Below, in pieces: positions 7,641 to 17,283 of a DNA stretch of 64,000 nt (its first letter is position 1; the number at the start of each line of letters is the position of its first letter). Source of the DNA: Halomonas chromatireducens (lineage in GTDB: Bacteria > Pseudomonadota > Gammaproteobacteria > Pseudomonadales > Halomonadaceae); NCBI RefSeq assembly GCF_001545155.1, contig NZ_CP014226.1, positions 3,119,918 to 3,183,917 of the forward strand. The letters run 5' to 3'. Both the position numbers and the translations under genes were made by a program. Below the pieces are notes generated by a model. The model had not been told where the DNA came from, did no database searches, and saw only the letters and a list, made by a program, of their open reading frames with translations.

Positions 7641-10169
7641 ATGAAGTGGATCAAGACCCTGATTTTTTCGGCCTTCTGGCTGCTGATAGCGCTGTCGACC
7701 ACGGCCCTGCTCAGCGTGGCCGGCGCAGCCCTCTACTTCACACCCGGCCTGCCCGACGTGCGCCAGCTCCAGGATTTCGAGCTGCACACCCCCCTGCGCA
7801 TCTTCACCCGCGACGGCAAGCTGATCGGCGAATATGGTGAGGAGCGCCGCATGGCGGTGGACTTCGACGAGATTCCACAGGACTTCATCCAGGCGCTGCT
7901 TGCCGCCGAGGATGCCGCCTTTTTCGAACACCGCGGCGTCGACCCTCGCGGCCTGGCGCGGGCTACGCTGGAGCTTGCCTCCAGCGGTGGCGAGATCCAG
8001 ACCGGGGGCTCCACCATCACCATGCAGGTAGCACGGAATTACCTGCTGACCCTGGACCGGACCTTCACCCGCAAGATTCGAGAGATCCTGCTGGCGCTGC
8101 AGATGGAGCGGATCCTAACCAAGGAAGAAATCCTCGAGCTCTACGTCAACAAGATATTCCTCGGCAATCGCGCCTACGGCATTGCGGCAGCGGCAGAGGT
8201 CTATTACGACAAGCCCCTCGAGGAGCTCAGCTTGGCTCAGAAGGCGATGATTGCCGGCCTGCCCAAGGCACCCTCCGCCTTCAACCCGCTGGCCAATCCA
8301 GAGCGTTCGCTGATCCGGCGCAACTGGATCCTGTACCGGATGCGCCAGCTCGGCAATATCGACCAGGCCAGCTATGAAGCCGCTGTGCAGGAGCCCATCA
8401 CCGCCCGCCGTCATGTGGCCCAGGTCGAGGTAGACGCCGACTATGTCGCCGAAATGGCGCGGCAGTATGCCATCGAGCGCTTCGGCGAGGAGGCCTATAC
8501 CGGCGGCTATCGCATACACACCACGCTTGACAGCGAGCTCCAGCCATTTGCCCGCAACGCCCTGGCCAACGGCCTTATCGCCTACGATACCCGCCACGGC
8601 TGGCGCGGCCCGGAAGAGACCGACATCCCGGGCAGCCTTGCCGAGGCTCAGGCGCGCACCGAACGTCGCGGCCTGGAGGAGGAGCTTTCCGAATCCCCCG
8701 AGATACTGGAGACAGCTCGTCAGGCGGCAGAGCGCAGCCAGACCGAAGTCGAAGGTGTCGATGGCGATGTCAGCAACTGGCTGAGAGTGCTGGAACGCAC
8801 TCCCGGGTTCGGCCCGCTGCAACCCGCCATCGTCGTTGCCAGCGAAGGGCGCGAGATGCAGGTCATGACGCGCGGCGGCGAACTGCGCACCGTGGAGTGG
8901 GATGGCCTTAGCTGGGCTCGCGCCTACCGCAACCCGCGCGCGCGCGGCCCCGAGCCGAGCGCCGCCTCCGAGATTGCAAACACCGGTGACCTGGTTCGCC
9001 TCCTGGAGCGGGAGGACGGCAGCCTCCGACTCTCTCAGCGCCCCGACGCGGAAGGCTCGATCGTGGTGCTTGAGCCCGACACCGGTGCCATTCTCGCCCT
9101 GCAGGGCGGCTTCAGCTTCAATGCCAGCAAGTTCAATCGGGCGGTGCAGGCCCAGCGGCAGTCGGGCTCGATCTTCAAGCCGTTCGTCTTCCTGGCGGCC
9201 CTCGATACCGGCCTGATGACCGCCTCGAGCGTGGTCAACGATGCCCCGGTGGTGCTGCAGGATGGCAGCAACGAGATCTGGCGCCCGGTAAATGCCAGCG
9301 GTGACTTCCTCTGCCCGACACGGCTGCGCGTCGCCCTGGCCCGTTCACGCAACCTGGTGACCATTCGGATACTGCAGACACTGGGGCTGGACGCCACCAT
9401 CAACTACCTGGAAGGCTTCGGCTTCGCCTCGAGCCGGCTCCCTCGCGGGCTGTCACTGGCGCTGGGCAGCGCCGACCTGACCCCGCTGGAGATGACCAAC
9501 GCCTATGCCGTGCTGGCCAACGGCGGCTATCAGGTCTCGCCCTGGTTCATCGATCGCGTCACTCGCATCAGCGACGACAACCTGATCGAAGAGGCCAGCC
9601 CGATGATTGCCTGCCGGGAGTGTCGCGAGGACCAGACCGAAGTGGAGATAGACGGCAGGCGTTACCAGGTTGCCAACCGGGTAGCCGACCCCACCGCGGT
9701 CTATATCCTTACCGACATGCTGCGTGACGTGATCGAATCCGGCACCGGCCGCGCCGCCCTCAGCCTGAACCGCAACGACGTGGTCGGCAAGACCGGTACG
9801 ACCAACAACCAGCGCGACGGCTGGTTCGCCGGCTATAACCGCGACCTGGTGGCCACCGTATGGATCGGCAAGGACAATAACGAAACGATCGCCGAGTACG
9901 GGGGTAACGCCGCCCTGCCGATCTGGATCGAGTTCATGGAACGCGCTCTCGACGGACGCCCCGAAGCCAAGCCAGAAAGACCCTCGGGCCTAGTGCAGGC
10001 AAGGGTCGACGGCCAGACCGGCCGCCGACTTGCCGATGGCCAGTCTGGCGGCATCAGCGAGATCTTTCATCCCGACTACCTGCCGGACATGGAGCCGCGC
10101 CGAATCGAGCAGGAAGTCGAGCAGAGCAGTGGCTCCCAGGGTAGCGGGAGCTACGAAGCGATCTTCTGA
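7641..10169 (+). CDS. mrcA: Penicillin-binding protein 1A (bifunctional transglycosylase/transpeptidase)
   Basis: Class A penicillin-binding protein that polymerises lipid II and cross-links peptidoglycan in the periplasm. The 842-residue product has an N-terminal membrane anchor (about 5-33), a GT51 glycosyltransferase domain with catalytic Glu90 in LLAAEDAAFFEHRGVDPRG, a second conserved block GGSTITMQVARN, an OB-like insert, and a transpeptidase domain with nucleophile Ser510 (SIFK, in RQSGSIFKPF) and KTGT at about 716. Length matches PBP1A (about 820-850). It is divergent from pilM, as PA5045/pilM are in Pseudomonas. Also called ponA. Confidence 0.96.
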   Translation: MKWIKTLIFSAFWLLIALSTTALLSVAGAALYFTPGLPDVRQLQDFELHTPLRIFTRDGKLIGEYGEERRMAVDFDEIPQDFIQALLAAEDAAFFEHRGVDPRGLARATLELASSGGEIQTGGSTITMQVARNYLLTLDRTFTRKIREILLALQMERILTKEEILELYVNKIFLGNRAYGIAAAAEVYYDKPLEELSLAQKAMIAGLPKAPSAFNPLANPERSLIRRNWILYRMRQLGNIDQASYEAAVQEPITARRHVAQVEVDADYVAEMARQYAIERFGEEAYTGGYRIHTTLDSELQPFARNALANGLIAYDTRHGWRGPEETDIPGSLAEAQARTERRGLEEELSESPEILETARQAAERSQTEVEGVDGDVSNWLRVLERTPGFGPLQPAIVVASEGREMQVMTRGGELRTVEWDGLSWARAYRNPRARGPEPSAASEIANTGDLVRLLEREDGSLRLSQRPDAEGSIVVLEPDTGAILALQGGFSFNASKFNRAVQAQRQSGSIFKPFVFLAALDTGLMTASSVVNDAPVVLQDGSNEIWRPVNASGDFLCPTRLRVALARSRNLVTIRILQTLGLDATINYLEGFGFASSRLPRGLSLALGSADLTPLEMTNAYAVLANGGYQVSPWFIDRVTRISDDNLIEEASPMIACRECREDQTEVEIDGRRYQVANRVADPTAVYILTDMLRDVIESGTGRAALSLNRNDVVGKTGTTNNQRDGWFAGYNRDLVATVWIGKDNNETIAEYGGNAALPIWIEFMERALDGRPEAKPERPSGLVQARVDGQTGRRLADGQSGGISEIFHPDYLPDMEPRRIEQEVEQSSGSQGSGSYEAIF

Positions 10170-10277
10170 CACGGTCGCTTCGTCGGGCGGCAAGGACGCC
10201 GCCCTTTCCGTCTTGCCGACCGCGTCTGTCGCACGTCTGTGCGGCCCAGTCTTACGGAAAAGCAGGAACGCCTTGTT

Positions 10278-11030
10278 ATGCCACACCCTATCACCCCCTG
10301 CCGGCTCGCCCTCCTTTTGCTGGTAGTTCCCTGCATCGCCCAGGCGAGCGGCCTCTTTTATGCCCCACCGCCTCCGGATGAAGAAGCCCCCACCTTCGGC
10401 GGCGAAGCCGAGCTTGGCTACACCCACCTCTCCGGCAATACCGACAGCCAGACACTGATCGGAAAGAGCCGTCTCTCCTGGCTGACCGGCAACTGGACCC
10501 ACACCCTGCGTGGTGAAGTGCGAAACGTGACACGCGATGGCGATACCAGCGCGGAGCAATACCTGCTGTCGGGGCGGGAGCGCTATGATTTTGACGGCCC
10601 CCACTATGCCTTTGGCTTTGCCCGCTGGGGAAAGGATCGTTTCAGTGGCTACGACCAGCAGTCCACCCTCATCGGCGGCTACGGACGAGATATCCTCGAT
10701 GGCGAACGCCACCGCCTGTCCCTCGAAGCCGGCCCAGGATACCGCCATGACCGTATCGATGAAGAAGAGAACCGAGGACTCGGCGTCATCTACAGCGCCC
10801 TTGACTACCACTGGACGCTCTCTCGATTCGCCAGCCTGCGCCAGGAAATGTCGGTGGAGTCCACCGACGAGAACACCACTTCACGCTCGCTCTCGTCGCT
10901 CACCGCCCGCCTCAATTCTCGCCTCTCCCTGAGGCTCTCGCATGAGGTCAAGCACAATTCCAGCCCTCCCGAGACGGCCGTGGCAGACACCGACAATACC
11001 ACCAACGTCACGCTGCTCTACACCTGGTAG
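10278..11030 (+). CDS. DUF481 family outer-membrane beta-barrel protein
   Basis: A 250-residue predicted outer-membrane protein of the DUF481 (YdiY-like, sometimes called salt-induced outer-membrane protein) family; molecular function unknown. It has a signal peptide ending CIAQASG, followed by alternating amphipathic strands such as GEAELGYTHLSGNTDSQTL, a DUF481 hallmark, and ends in an aromatic residue (LLYTW), as outer-membrane barrels usually do. The ATG at 10278 gives the best signal peptide; an upstream start at 10239 would add 13 residues with no signal character. It follows the PBP1a gene by about 110 bp and is convergent with the malic enzyme gene. Confidence 0.85.
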   Translation: MPHPITPCRLALLLLVVPCIAQASGLFYAPPPPDEEAPTFGGEAELGYTHLSGNTDSQTLIGKSRLSWLTGNWTHTLRGEVRNVTRDGDTSAEQYLLSGRERYDFDGPHYAFGFARWGKDRFSGYDQQSTLIGGYGRDILDGERHRLSLEAGPGYRHDRIDEEENRGLGVIYSALDYHWTLSRFASLRQEMSVESTDENTTSRSLSSLTARLNSRLSLRLSHEVKHNSSPPETAVADTDNTTNVTLLYTW

Positions 11031-11046
11031 TCGCTACACCTCAACG

Positions 11047-11078
11047 CACTGCGCCGGCCCCAAGGGGCCGGCGCAGTG
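11047..11078. terminator. Hairpin between convergent genes, likely bidirectional terminator
   Basis: A perfect 15-bp GC-rich stem (11047-11061 with 11064-11078) surrounds only two bases. It lies between the DUF481 gene and the malic enzyme gene, which converge. No T-run follows on either strand, so termination may be weak or need Rho. Confidence 0.6.
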
Positions 11079-11114
11079 ACAGGGGCAAGAGACGACAAGA
11101 GGCAAGCAGGCGCA

Positions 11115-12386
11115 TCAACTGCCGTAGACGTCATCCACGGTCTTGAGCGGGTAGTGGGCCGGATAGGGCCGGCGTGCCACGCCGGAGTCCACTGCCGCCT
11201 GGGCCACTGCCGAGGTGATCCGCTCCAGCAGGCGAACGTCCACCGGGGTGGGAATGATGTACTCGGGGCCGAATGTCATGTGGTCGAGCTCATAGGCATC
11301 GAGCACCGCCTGGGGCACCGGCTCACGAGCAAGATCCTTCAGCGCATGCACCGCCGCCACCTTCATCTCCTCGTTAATGCGCGTGGCTCGCACGTCCAGC
11401 GCGCCGCGGAAGATGAAGGGAAAGCCCAACACGTTGTTCACCTGATTGGGATAGTCCGAACGACCGGTGGCCATGATCACGTCCGGGCGGGTCTCGCGGG
11501 CCAGTTCGGGATTGATCTCGGGGTCGGGATTGGTGCAGGCGAAGACGATGGGGTTGGGTGCCATCTTGCGAATATGGTCGGCCGTCATCAGGTTGGGACC
11601 CGATAACCCGATAAAGACATCGGCACCGTCGATGGCATCATCCAGGGTGCGCTTGTCGGTTTCCACCGCGAACATCGCCTTGTAGGGATTGAGCCCCTCA
11701 CGACCGGCATGGATGACGCCACGGCGATCGAGCATCACCAGATTCTCGGAGCAGGCGCCACAGGAAATCAGCAGTTTCATGCAGGCGATGGCTGCCGCAC
11801 CGGCACCCAGGCAAACGATCCTGGCATCCTCGAGCCGCTTGCCGGCGATATCGAGCGCGTTGAGCATGCCCGCCGCAGTGACGATGGCGGTTCCGTGCTG
11901 ATCATCGTGGAACACCGGGATACTGCACTGCTCGATCAGCGCCTGCTCGATCTCGAAACACTCGGGCGCCTTGATATCCTCAAGATTGATGCCGCCCCAT
12001 GTGTCTGCAATACGTGCCACGGTGTCGATGAAGGCCTGTGGACTCTCGGCATTGACCTCGATATCCACCGAATTGATACCGGCAAAACACTTGAACAGGA
12101 CCCCCTTGCCCTCCATGACCGGCTTGCTTGCCAGCGGCCCCAGGTTACCAAGCCCAAGAATGGCACTTCCGTCGGAAATCACCGCGACCAGATTACCCTT
12201 GCCGGTGTAGCGATAGGCGTTCTCCGGGTCACGGGCGATTTCACGGACCGGCTCGGCGACACCGGGGCTGTAGGCGAGGGAGAGATCACGAGCCGTCGCA
12301 GTAGGCTTGGTCAGCTCCACCGAGAGTTTTCCGGGAATGGGCTTGGCGTGATAGTCCAGCGCGGCCTGCTTCTTGGCGTCTGTCAT
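11115..12386 (-). CDS. Malic enzyme (oxaloacetate-decarboxylating malate dehydrogenase)
   Basis: Converts malate to pyruvate and CO2 with reduction of NAD(P)+. The 423-residue protein contains the malic enzyme N-domain (YSPGVAEPVREIA, LVAVISDGSAILGLGNLG), the metal/substrate region (FHDDQHGTAIV) and the Rossmann signature GAGAAAIACMK. It lacks the C-terminal phosphotransacetylase-like domain of the ~760-residue E. coli MaeB and matches the short form encoded at the same place in Pseudomonas. The start at 12386 (MTDAKKQAALDYHAKPIPG) is preferred because a good promoter lies between it and the longer in-frame start at 12455. Cofactor preference cannot be read safely from the sequence. Confidence 0.92.
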   Translation of the reverse strand: MTDAKKQAALDYHAKPIPGKLSVELTKPTATARDLSLAYSPGVAEPVREIARDPENAYRYTGKGNLVAVISDGSAILGLGNLGPLASKPVMEGKGVLFKCFAGINSVDIEVNAESPQAFIDTVARIADTWGGINLEDIKAPECFEIEQALIEQCSIPVFHDDQHGTAIVTAAGMLNALDIAGKRLEDARIVCLGAGAAAIACMKLLISCGACSENLVMLDRRGVIHAGREGLNPYKAMFAVETDKRTLDDAIDGADVFIGLSGPNLMTADHIRKMAPNPIVFACTNPDPEINPELARETRPDVIMATGRSDYPNQVNNVLGFPFIFRGALDVRATRINEEMKVAAVHALKDLAREPVPQAVLDAYELDHMTFGPEYIIPTPVDVRLLERITSAVAQAAVDSGVARRPYPAHYPLKTVDDVYGS

Positions 12387-12426
12387 GCTGTGATCCGGTA
12401 TCCGTGTAACGTGAACATGGAAAAAC

Positions 12427-12455
12427 AGAATATAGAAAAACCTTCCATTTCTCAA
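12427..12455 (-). promoter_or_regulatory. Likely promoter of the malic enzyme gene
   Basis: On the minus strand TTGAGA (12450-12455) and TATTCT (12427-12432) are separated by 17 bp, a good sigma-70 match, with the coding start at 12386 about 40 nt downstream. The region around it is AT-rich compared with its surroundings. Confidence 0.55.
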
Positions 12456-12578
12456 TGACCGGCGCGTTCGCGCATTTTCATCACCTGATCATGACCATTC
12501 GCAGCTATTTGCTGTAACTTATACTCATGATGCCAGTCATAAGCCATTGCTTATCGCTGCAGTCCCCAGCGTACTGAC

Positions 12579-12608
12579 AAAAAGAAACCCGCCACCTGGG
12601 CGGGTTTC
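12579..12608 (-). terminator. Rho-independent terminator of rpmE
   Basis: On the minus strand a perfect 10-bp stem (12599-12608 with 12584-12593, 5-nt loop) is followed by five T residues. It lies about 30 bp after the rpmE stop codon. Confidence 0.85.
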
Positions 12609-12638
12609 CTCTCGGCCGCAGCCGCAGGCACGGACGCA

Positions 12639-12854
12639 TCAGCCGCGCTTGATGGCGGCACCGAAGCGCTTGTTGAAGCGTTCGACGCGGCCACCGGTGG
12701 TCGCCTGCTTCTGCTTGCCGGTATAGAAGGGGTGGCACTGAGAGCAGACGTCCAGTGACAGGTCATGGCCGACCGTGGAGCCGACCTCGAAGGTCGCGCC
12801 GCAGGAGCAAGTGGCAGTGACCATCTTGTAATCGGGGTGGATACCTTGTTTCAT
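12639..12854 (-). CDS. rpmE: Ribosomal protein L31 (zinc-binding form)
   Basis: Component of the large ribosomal subunit bridging to the small subunit head. From the ATG at 12854 the 71-residue protein begins [19 protein letters not shown], the normal L31 N-terminus. Cys16, Cys18 and a downstream CSQCH pair form the zinc site of the C+ type, so this is the zinc-replete paralogue rather than the zinc-free YkgM type. The longer in-frame reading upstream has no L31 counterpart. It is divergent from priA, as in Pseudomonas, and is followed by a clear terminator. Confidence 0.96.
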   Translation of the reverse strand: MKQGIHPDYKMVTATCSCGATFEVGSTVGHDLSLDVCSQCHPFYTGKQKQATTGGRVERFNKRFGAAIKRG

Positions 12855-13000
12855 CTTGAGCCTCATGGAGCGGTATGCCGCCACCTGATCCATTGCCAGG
12901 CACCGCATACGGGTTGTCTGTCGTCTCTAACCGGTTGCCGCCGGGCGCGCCAGGCGCCACGACGGCGGAGCATTCTAGCAGAACCGAGGCCGGAGGCCAA

Positions 13001-15241
13001 TTGCTCGACTCATCTTGCAGCATCCCCCGCGTCCTGCGCGTGGCTATCCCCACGCCGCTGCGACGACTGTTCGACTACCGTCCCAGCCAGACGCCACCGC
13101 CCGGCGGCTGGCAACCCGGCATTCGCGTCCGGGTGACGTTCGGCCGGCGACAGATGGTGGGCGTGGTGGAGAGCTGTCACCAGGACAGTGATCTGCCACT
13201 GGCCAAGCTGAAGGCCGTAGAGGAGTGGCTGGACGCGACACCGCTGCCGGCCGACTGGCTGTGGCTTTGCCGCTTCACTGCCCGCTACTATCAGCACTCG
13301 CTGGGCGACACCCTGCATCAGGCCATGCCGGTGCTGCTGCGCCAAGGGCGCCCCCTGGCGGGCCGGGTACGCGAGCAGTGGCAGGCCACTGACAAAAGCC
13401 GGCACAAGGACGACGAACGCCTCAAGCGCGCCCCTCGGCAGGCCGAACTGCTGGCAATGCTGTGCCAGCACCCTCACGGACTGCCGACCCAGGCAATCCT
13501 GGCCCAATCCTTTACCCGCGAACAGCTACTGGCGCTGGTGGAAAAGGGGCTGATTCAGCGCCACGAGACCCCGGTGGCGGCCTCCCCCCAGCCAGCCAGC
13601 GGCCATCTGCTGGCGGAACCGTCCCTACCGCTGAAACAGGAACAGGCGGCAGCCCTGGCGGCAATCCACGAGCGGCTGGACCACTTCCACCCCTGCCTGT
13701 TGCACGGGGTCACCGGCAGCGGCAAGACTGAGGTCTACCTTCAGTTGATTGAAGCCGTGGTGAACCGCGGCCGACAGGCACTGCTGCTGGTGCCCGAGAT
13801 CGGCCTCACCCCCCAGACCCTGGCCCGTTTTCGTCAGCGCTTTCAGGTACCGGTGGTGGCACTGCATTCGGGGCTGACCGATAACGAGCGCCTGGATGCC
13901 TGGGAAGCCGCCGCCAGTGGCCGGGCGCCCATTGTCATCGGCACCCGCTCGGCCATCTTCACGCCGCTGTCTCGCCCGGGCGTGATTATCGTCGACGAGG
14001 AGCACGACGGCTCGTTCAAGCAGCAGGAGGGGCTGCGCTACCACGCCCGCGACCTGGCCGTGGCCCGCGCCCACCACCATGGCATCCCGCTGGTACTGGG
14101 CACTGCCACCCCGTCACTGGAGAGCCTGCACCATGCCCGCAGCGGCGCCTATCGCCACCTGCGGCTGACACAGCGAGCCAGCCGTCACGCCCCGGCAAAG
14201 CTGGAGCTGGTCGACCTGCGCGGCCGCCCCCGCCAGGGCGGCCTGATCCCCCCCGTGCTGGAGGCGATTCAGGGCACCCTCGATGCCGGCCATCAGGTGC
14301 TGGTGTTCATCAATCGACGGGGATTCGCCCCCACCCTGGCCTGCCACGCCTGCGGCTGGCTGGCCGACTGTGACCATTGCGATGCCCGCATGACCCTGCA
14401 TCGCCAGCCGCCCGTACTGGCCTGCCATCACTGCGACAAGCGACGCCCGATACCCGGGATCTGTCCTGCCTGCGGCAGCGGCGATCTTCGCCCTCTCGGC
14501 AGCGGCACCGAGCGCACCGAAGAGACCCTCGCCGCTCTCTTTCCACGGGTTCCGGTGCATCGCATCGACCGCGACAGTACCCGACGCCGCGACGCCTTCG
14601 AGGCGATCCTGACCGAGGTGAAGCGCGGCGAGCCCTGCCTGCTGGTGGGTACCCAGATGCTCGCCAAGGGACATCACCTGCCCCATGTGACCCTGGTGGT
14701 GGTCGTCAATGCCGACGCCGGCCTCTACGCCAGCGACTTTCGCGCTCTGGAGCACAGCGCCCAGCTGCTGATCCAGGTCGCTGGCCGTGCCGGCCGCTCC
14801 TCCCATCCTGGACGAGTGCTGGTGCAGACGCTGCACGACGATGACCCGCACCTGCGCCTGCTGGCGGAGACCGGCTATGATGCCCTTGCCGAACAGCTGC
14901 TGACCGAGCGCCACGCCGCCGGCCTCCCCCCCTTCCGCTTCCTCGCCCTGCTGCGGCTGGAGAGCCCGCGGGAAGAGGCGGCCAACGCCCTAGCCTCTGC
15001 TGCCTCGGCGGCTCTGCGCGAGTGGCTGCAGGCACGCGGGCCGGGCGTGGACTGCCTGGGACCGGTGCCTGCACCCATGGAGCGGCGCCAGAATCGCTAC
15101 CACCTGCAGCTGATGCTGGCCAGCAACAAGCGCAGCCAGCTCCATGAGGCCTGCGCCCAGCTCACTGCCTGGCTGGAAGCGGCGCCCGAGGCGCGCAAGG
15201 CACGCTGGTCACTGGATATCGACCCTCAGACGCTATCCTAG
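13001..15241 (+). CDS. priA: Primosomal replication helicase PriA
   Basis: 3'-5' DNA helicase that restarts stalled replication forks by reloading the replisome. The protein (746 residues from the chosen start) has an N-terminal DNA-binding domain beginning RVAIPTPLRRLFDYRP, Walker A in HGVTGSGKTEVYLQ, DEEH box (VDEEHDGSFKQQEG), two zinc-binding cysteine clusters (CHACGWLADCDHCD and CHHCDKRRPIPGICPACG) inside the helicase, and motif VI VAGRAGR. The start is probably TTG at 13001: CGGAGG lies 4 nt upstream and the resulting length fits the family (about 730-740). Upstream in-frame ATG codons would extend into the rpmE control region. Confidence 0.95.
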   Translation: MLDSSCSIPRVLRVAIPTPLRRLFDYRPSQTPPPGGWQPGIRVRVTFGRRQMVGVVESCHQDSDLPLAKLKAVEEWLDATPLPADWLWLCRFTARYYQHSLGDTLHQAMPVLLRQGRPLAGRVREQWQATDKSRHKDDERLKRAPRQAELLAMLCQHPHGLPTQAILAQSFTREQLLALVEKGLIQRHETPVAASPQPASGHLLAEPSLPLKQEQAAALAAIHERLDHFHPCLLHGVTGSGKTEVYLQLIEAVVNRGRQALLLVPEIGLTPQTLARFRQRFQVPVVALHSGLTDNERLDAWEAAASGRAPIVIGTRSAIFTPLSRPGVIIVDEEHDGSFKQQEGLRYHARDLAVARAHHHGIPLVLGTATPSLESLHHARSGAYRHLRLTQRASRHAPAKLELVDLRGRPRQGGLIPPVLEAIQGTLDAGHQVLVFINRRGFAPTLACHACGWLADCDHCDARMTLHRQPPVLACHHCDKRRPIPGICPACGSGDLRPLGSGTERTEETLAALFPRVPVHRIDRDSTRRRDAFEAILTEVKRGEPCLLVGTQMLAKGHHLPHVTLVVVVNADAGLYASDFRALEHSAQLLIQVAGRAGRSSHPGRVLVQTLHDDDPHLRLLAETGYDALAEQLLTERHAAGLPPFRFLALLRLESPREEAANALASAASAALREWLQARGPGVDCLGPVPAPMERRQNRYHLQLMLASNKRSQLHEACAQLTAWLEAAPEARKARWSLDIDPQTLS

Positions 15242-15403
15242 GAGCCTGTCGGACTTAACGCTGATCTACTGCGAGATCCGGTCTTTCGGCCAATTTCATT
15301 CGCTCTGATTCGTTAAATAGCGGGCTATTCGCCTCATCAGATCGATAAACTTGTCTCGAAATCCAAATCTCTCGTGACGATCGGTCAAATCCGACAGGCT
15401 CCT
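15240..15403. mobile_element. MITE-like element with 14-bp terminal inverted repeats
   Basis: A 164-bp non-coding segment bounded by perfect 14-bp inverted repeats (AGGAGCCTGTCGGA at 15240-15253 and its complement at 15390-15403), with a 14-bp palindrome AATAGCGGGCTATT at its centre (15316-15329). It starts inside the priA stop codon. No transposase and no clear target duplication are visible. The left 30 bp recur, diverged, directly after glnD (about 60956). A small non-autonomous element or repeat-derived terminator is the likely nature. Confidence 0.55.
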
Positions 15404-15594
15404 GGCGACGATTCAAGCCACTGGGGCAGGGCACCCCGCGAACAGCCTGCCTACGCGGGGTTTAAAGCCGAGGCACAATTGCCGATAATGGGCGATCATG
15501 CCCCACCGGGCGAGTTTTCATGCCAGCGTCCGCCCGCCAGTCGCACAGTCACCCTTACCCGATGCGGGCCCGGCGCTACAGGACAACAGACTTC
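15242..15594. other. Intergenic region between priA and argS
   Basis: 353 bases without a gene. The first half is the inverted-repeat element described at 15240-15403. The remaining ~190 bases before argS presumably hold its promoter; no strong -35/-10 pair was recognised, and the in-frame extension of argS into this area has no family match. Confidence 0.6.
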
Positions 15595-17280
15595 ATGAAA
15601 GAAACGATCATTTCCCTGCTCGAGACTGCCCTCGACAACCTCAAGCAGCAGGGTGTGCTGCCCGCGGATGCCGCTCCCACCATCAAGGTCGATCCCACCC
15701 GGGACAAGGCCCACGGTGACTACGCCACTAACCTGGCGCTGATGCTGGCCAAGCCGGCCGGCAGGAAGCCCCGCGAGCTGGCCGAAGAGCTCCTGGCGGC
15801 CTTGCCTGACAGCGACGCCGTACAGCAGGTCGAAATCGCCGGCCCCGGCTTCATCAACTTCTTCGCTGCCACCGATGCCGCCGCCCAGGTGGTGCGCCAG
15901 GTACTCGATTCCGGCGACACCTTCGGTCGCAGCCTCAAGGGCAAGGGCCAGAAGGTGCAGGTGGAATTCGTTTCCGCCAACCCCACCGGCCCGCTCCACG
16001 TGGGCCACGGTCGCGGCGCAGCCATCGGCGACAGCATCTGCCGCCTATTGGAAGCCACCGGCTTCGACGTCACCCGGGAGTTTTACTATAACGACGCCGG
16101 CGCCCAGATCAGCAATCTGGCACTGTCAGTCCAGGCCCGGGTCAAGGGCATCGAGCCAGACAGCACCGCCTGGCCCGCCGACGGCTACCGCGGCGACTAC
16201 ATTGCCGAAGTGGCCAAGGACTACCTGGCTGGCGAGACGGTCCACGCCGACGACCGCCATGTCACCGCCAAGGCGGACCCCGACGACCTGGAGGCGATCC
16301 GCGAATTCGCCGTGGCCTGGCTACGCCGCGAACAGGACCTCGACCTCAAGGCCTTCGGGGTGGAGTTCGATGTCTACTTCCTGGAGTCTTCGCTGTACGA
16401 CCAGAGCAAGGTCGAGGAGGCAGTCGAGCGACTCATTGCCAACGGCCATACCTATGAGCAGGACGGCGCCCTGTGGCTACGCACCACCGACTTCGGTGAC
16501 GACAAGGACCGGGTGATGCGCAAGTCGGACGGCAACTACACCTATTTCCTGCCCGATGTGGCCTATCACCTGAACAAGTGGCAGCGCGGCTTTACCACGG
16601 TGATCAACGAGCAGGGCGCCGACCATCACTCCACCGTCACCCGGGTAAGGGCCGGTCTTCAGGCCCTGGAGGCCGGAATTCCCGTGGGCTGGCCAGACTA
16701 TGTGCTGCATCAGATGGTGATGGTGACCCGATCCGGCGTCGAGGTGAAGCTGTCCAAACGTGCCGGGAGCTATGTCACGGTGCGCGACCTGATCGACGAG
16801 GTAGGTCGCGACGCCACCCGCTTTTTCCTGGCCGCCCGCAGGGCGGACTCCCAGCTCACCTTCGACATCGACCTGGCGCGCTCGCAGTCCAACGACAACC
16901 CGGTCTATTACGTCCAGTACGCCCATGCCCGGGTTTGCAGCATGCTGCGCCGCGCCGAGGCCGAATCCCTGCATTTCGACCACGACCTGGCCATGGTCAG
17001 CCTCGCAAGGCTGGATGCGGAGCAGGAGAAGGCAGTGATGAACCGCCTGGCTCGTTTCCCGGAGGTCGTATCCCATGCGGCCCTGTCGCGGGAGCCGCAG
17101 CAGGTGGCCCAGTATCTCCTGGACCTGGCTGCCGAGTTCCACTCCTGCTACAACGCCGTCAAGGTCATGGTCGAGGACGACGAGCTGCGCAACGCCAGGC
17201 TGGCGCTTGGGCTCGCCACCCGCCAGGTGCTGCGCAACGGCCTCGACCTCATGGGCGTCAGCGCCCCGGAGGAGATGTAA
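15595..17280 (+). CDS. argS: Arginyl-tRNA synthetase
   Basis: Class I aminoacyl-tRNA synthetase that charges tRNA-Arg. The 561-residue product carries the N-terminal additional domain, the HIGH-type signature in [14 protein letters not shown], the KMSKS counterpart as [13 protein letters not shown], and a C-terminal anticodon-binding domain ending [16 protein letters not shown]. The ATG at 15595 ([13 protein letters not shown]) fits the family N-terminus and has AGGA about 12 nt upstream. It is followed after 3 bp by the SPOR-domain gene, so the two are probably cotranscribed, matching the Pseudomonas order priA-argS-SPOR-hslV-hslU. Confidence 0.96.
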   Translation: MKETIISLLETALDNLKQQGVLPADAAPTIKVDPTRDKAHGDYATNLALMLAKPAGRKPRELAEELLAALPDSDAVQQVEIAGPGFINFFAATDAAAQVVRQVLDSGDTFGRSLKGKGQKVQVEFVSANPTGPLHVGHGRGAAIGDSICRLLEATGFDVTREFYYNDAGAQISNLALSVQARVKGIEPDSTAWPADGYRGDYIAEVAKDYLAGETVHADDRHVTAKADPDDLEAIREFAVAWLRREQDLDLKAFGVEFDVYFLESSLYDQSKVEEAVERLIANGHTYEQDGALWLRTTDFGDDKDRVMRKSDGNYTYFLPDVAYHLNKWQRGFTTVINEQGADHHSTVTRVRAGLQALEAGIPVGWPDYVLHQMVMVTRSGVEVKLSKRAGSYVTVRDLIDEVGRDATRFFLAARRADSQLTFDIDLARSQSNDNPVYYVQYAHARVCSMLRRAEAESLHFDHDLAMVSLARLDAEQEKAVMNRLARFPEVVSHAALSREPQQVAQYLLDLAAEFHSCYNAVKVMVEDDELRNARLALGLATRQVLRNGLDLMGVSAPEEM

Positions 17281-17283
17281 ACC

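Noticed and set aside
12855..13000. An N-terminal extension of PriA from the ATG at 12875.
   Set aside because: The extra 42 residues have no PriA homology, overlap the rpmE 5' region, and the TTG at 13001 has its own CGGAGG.
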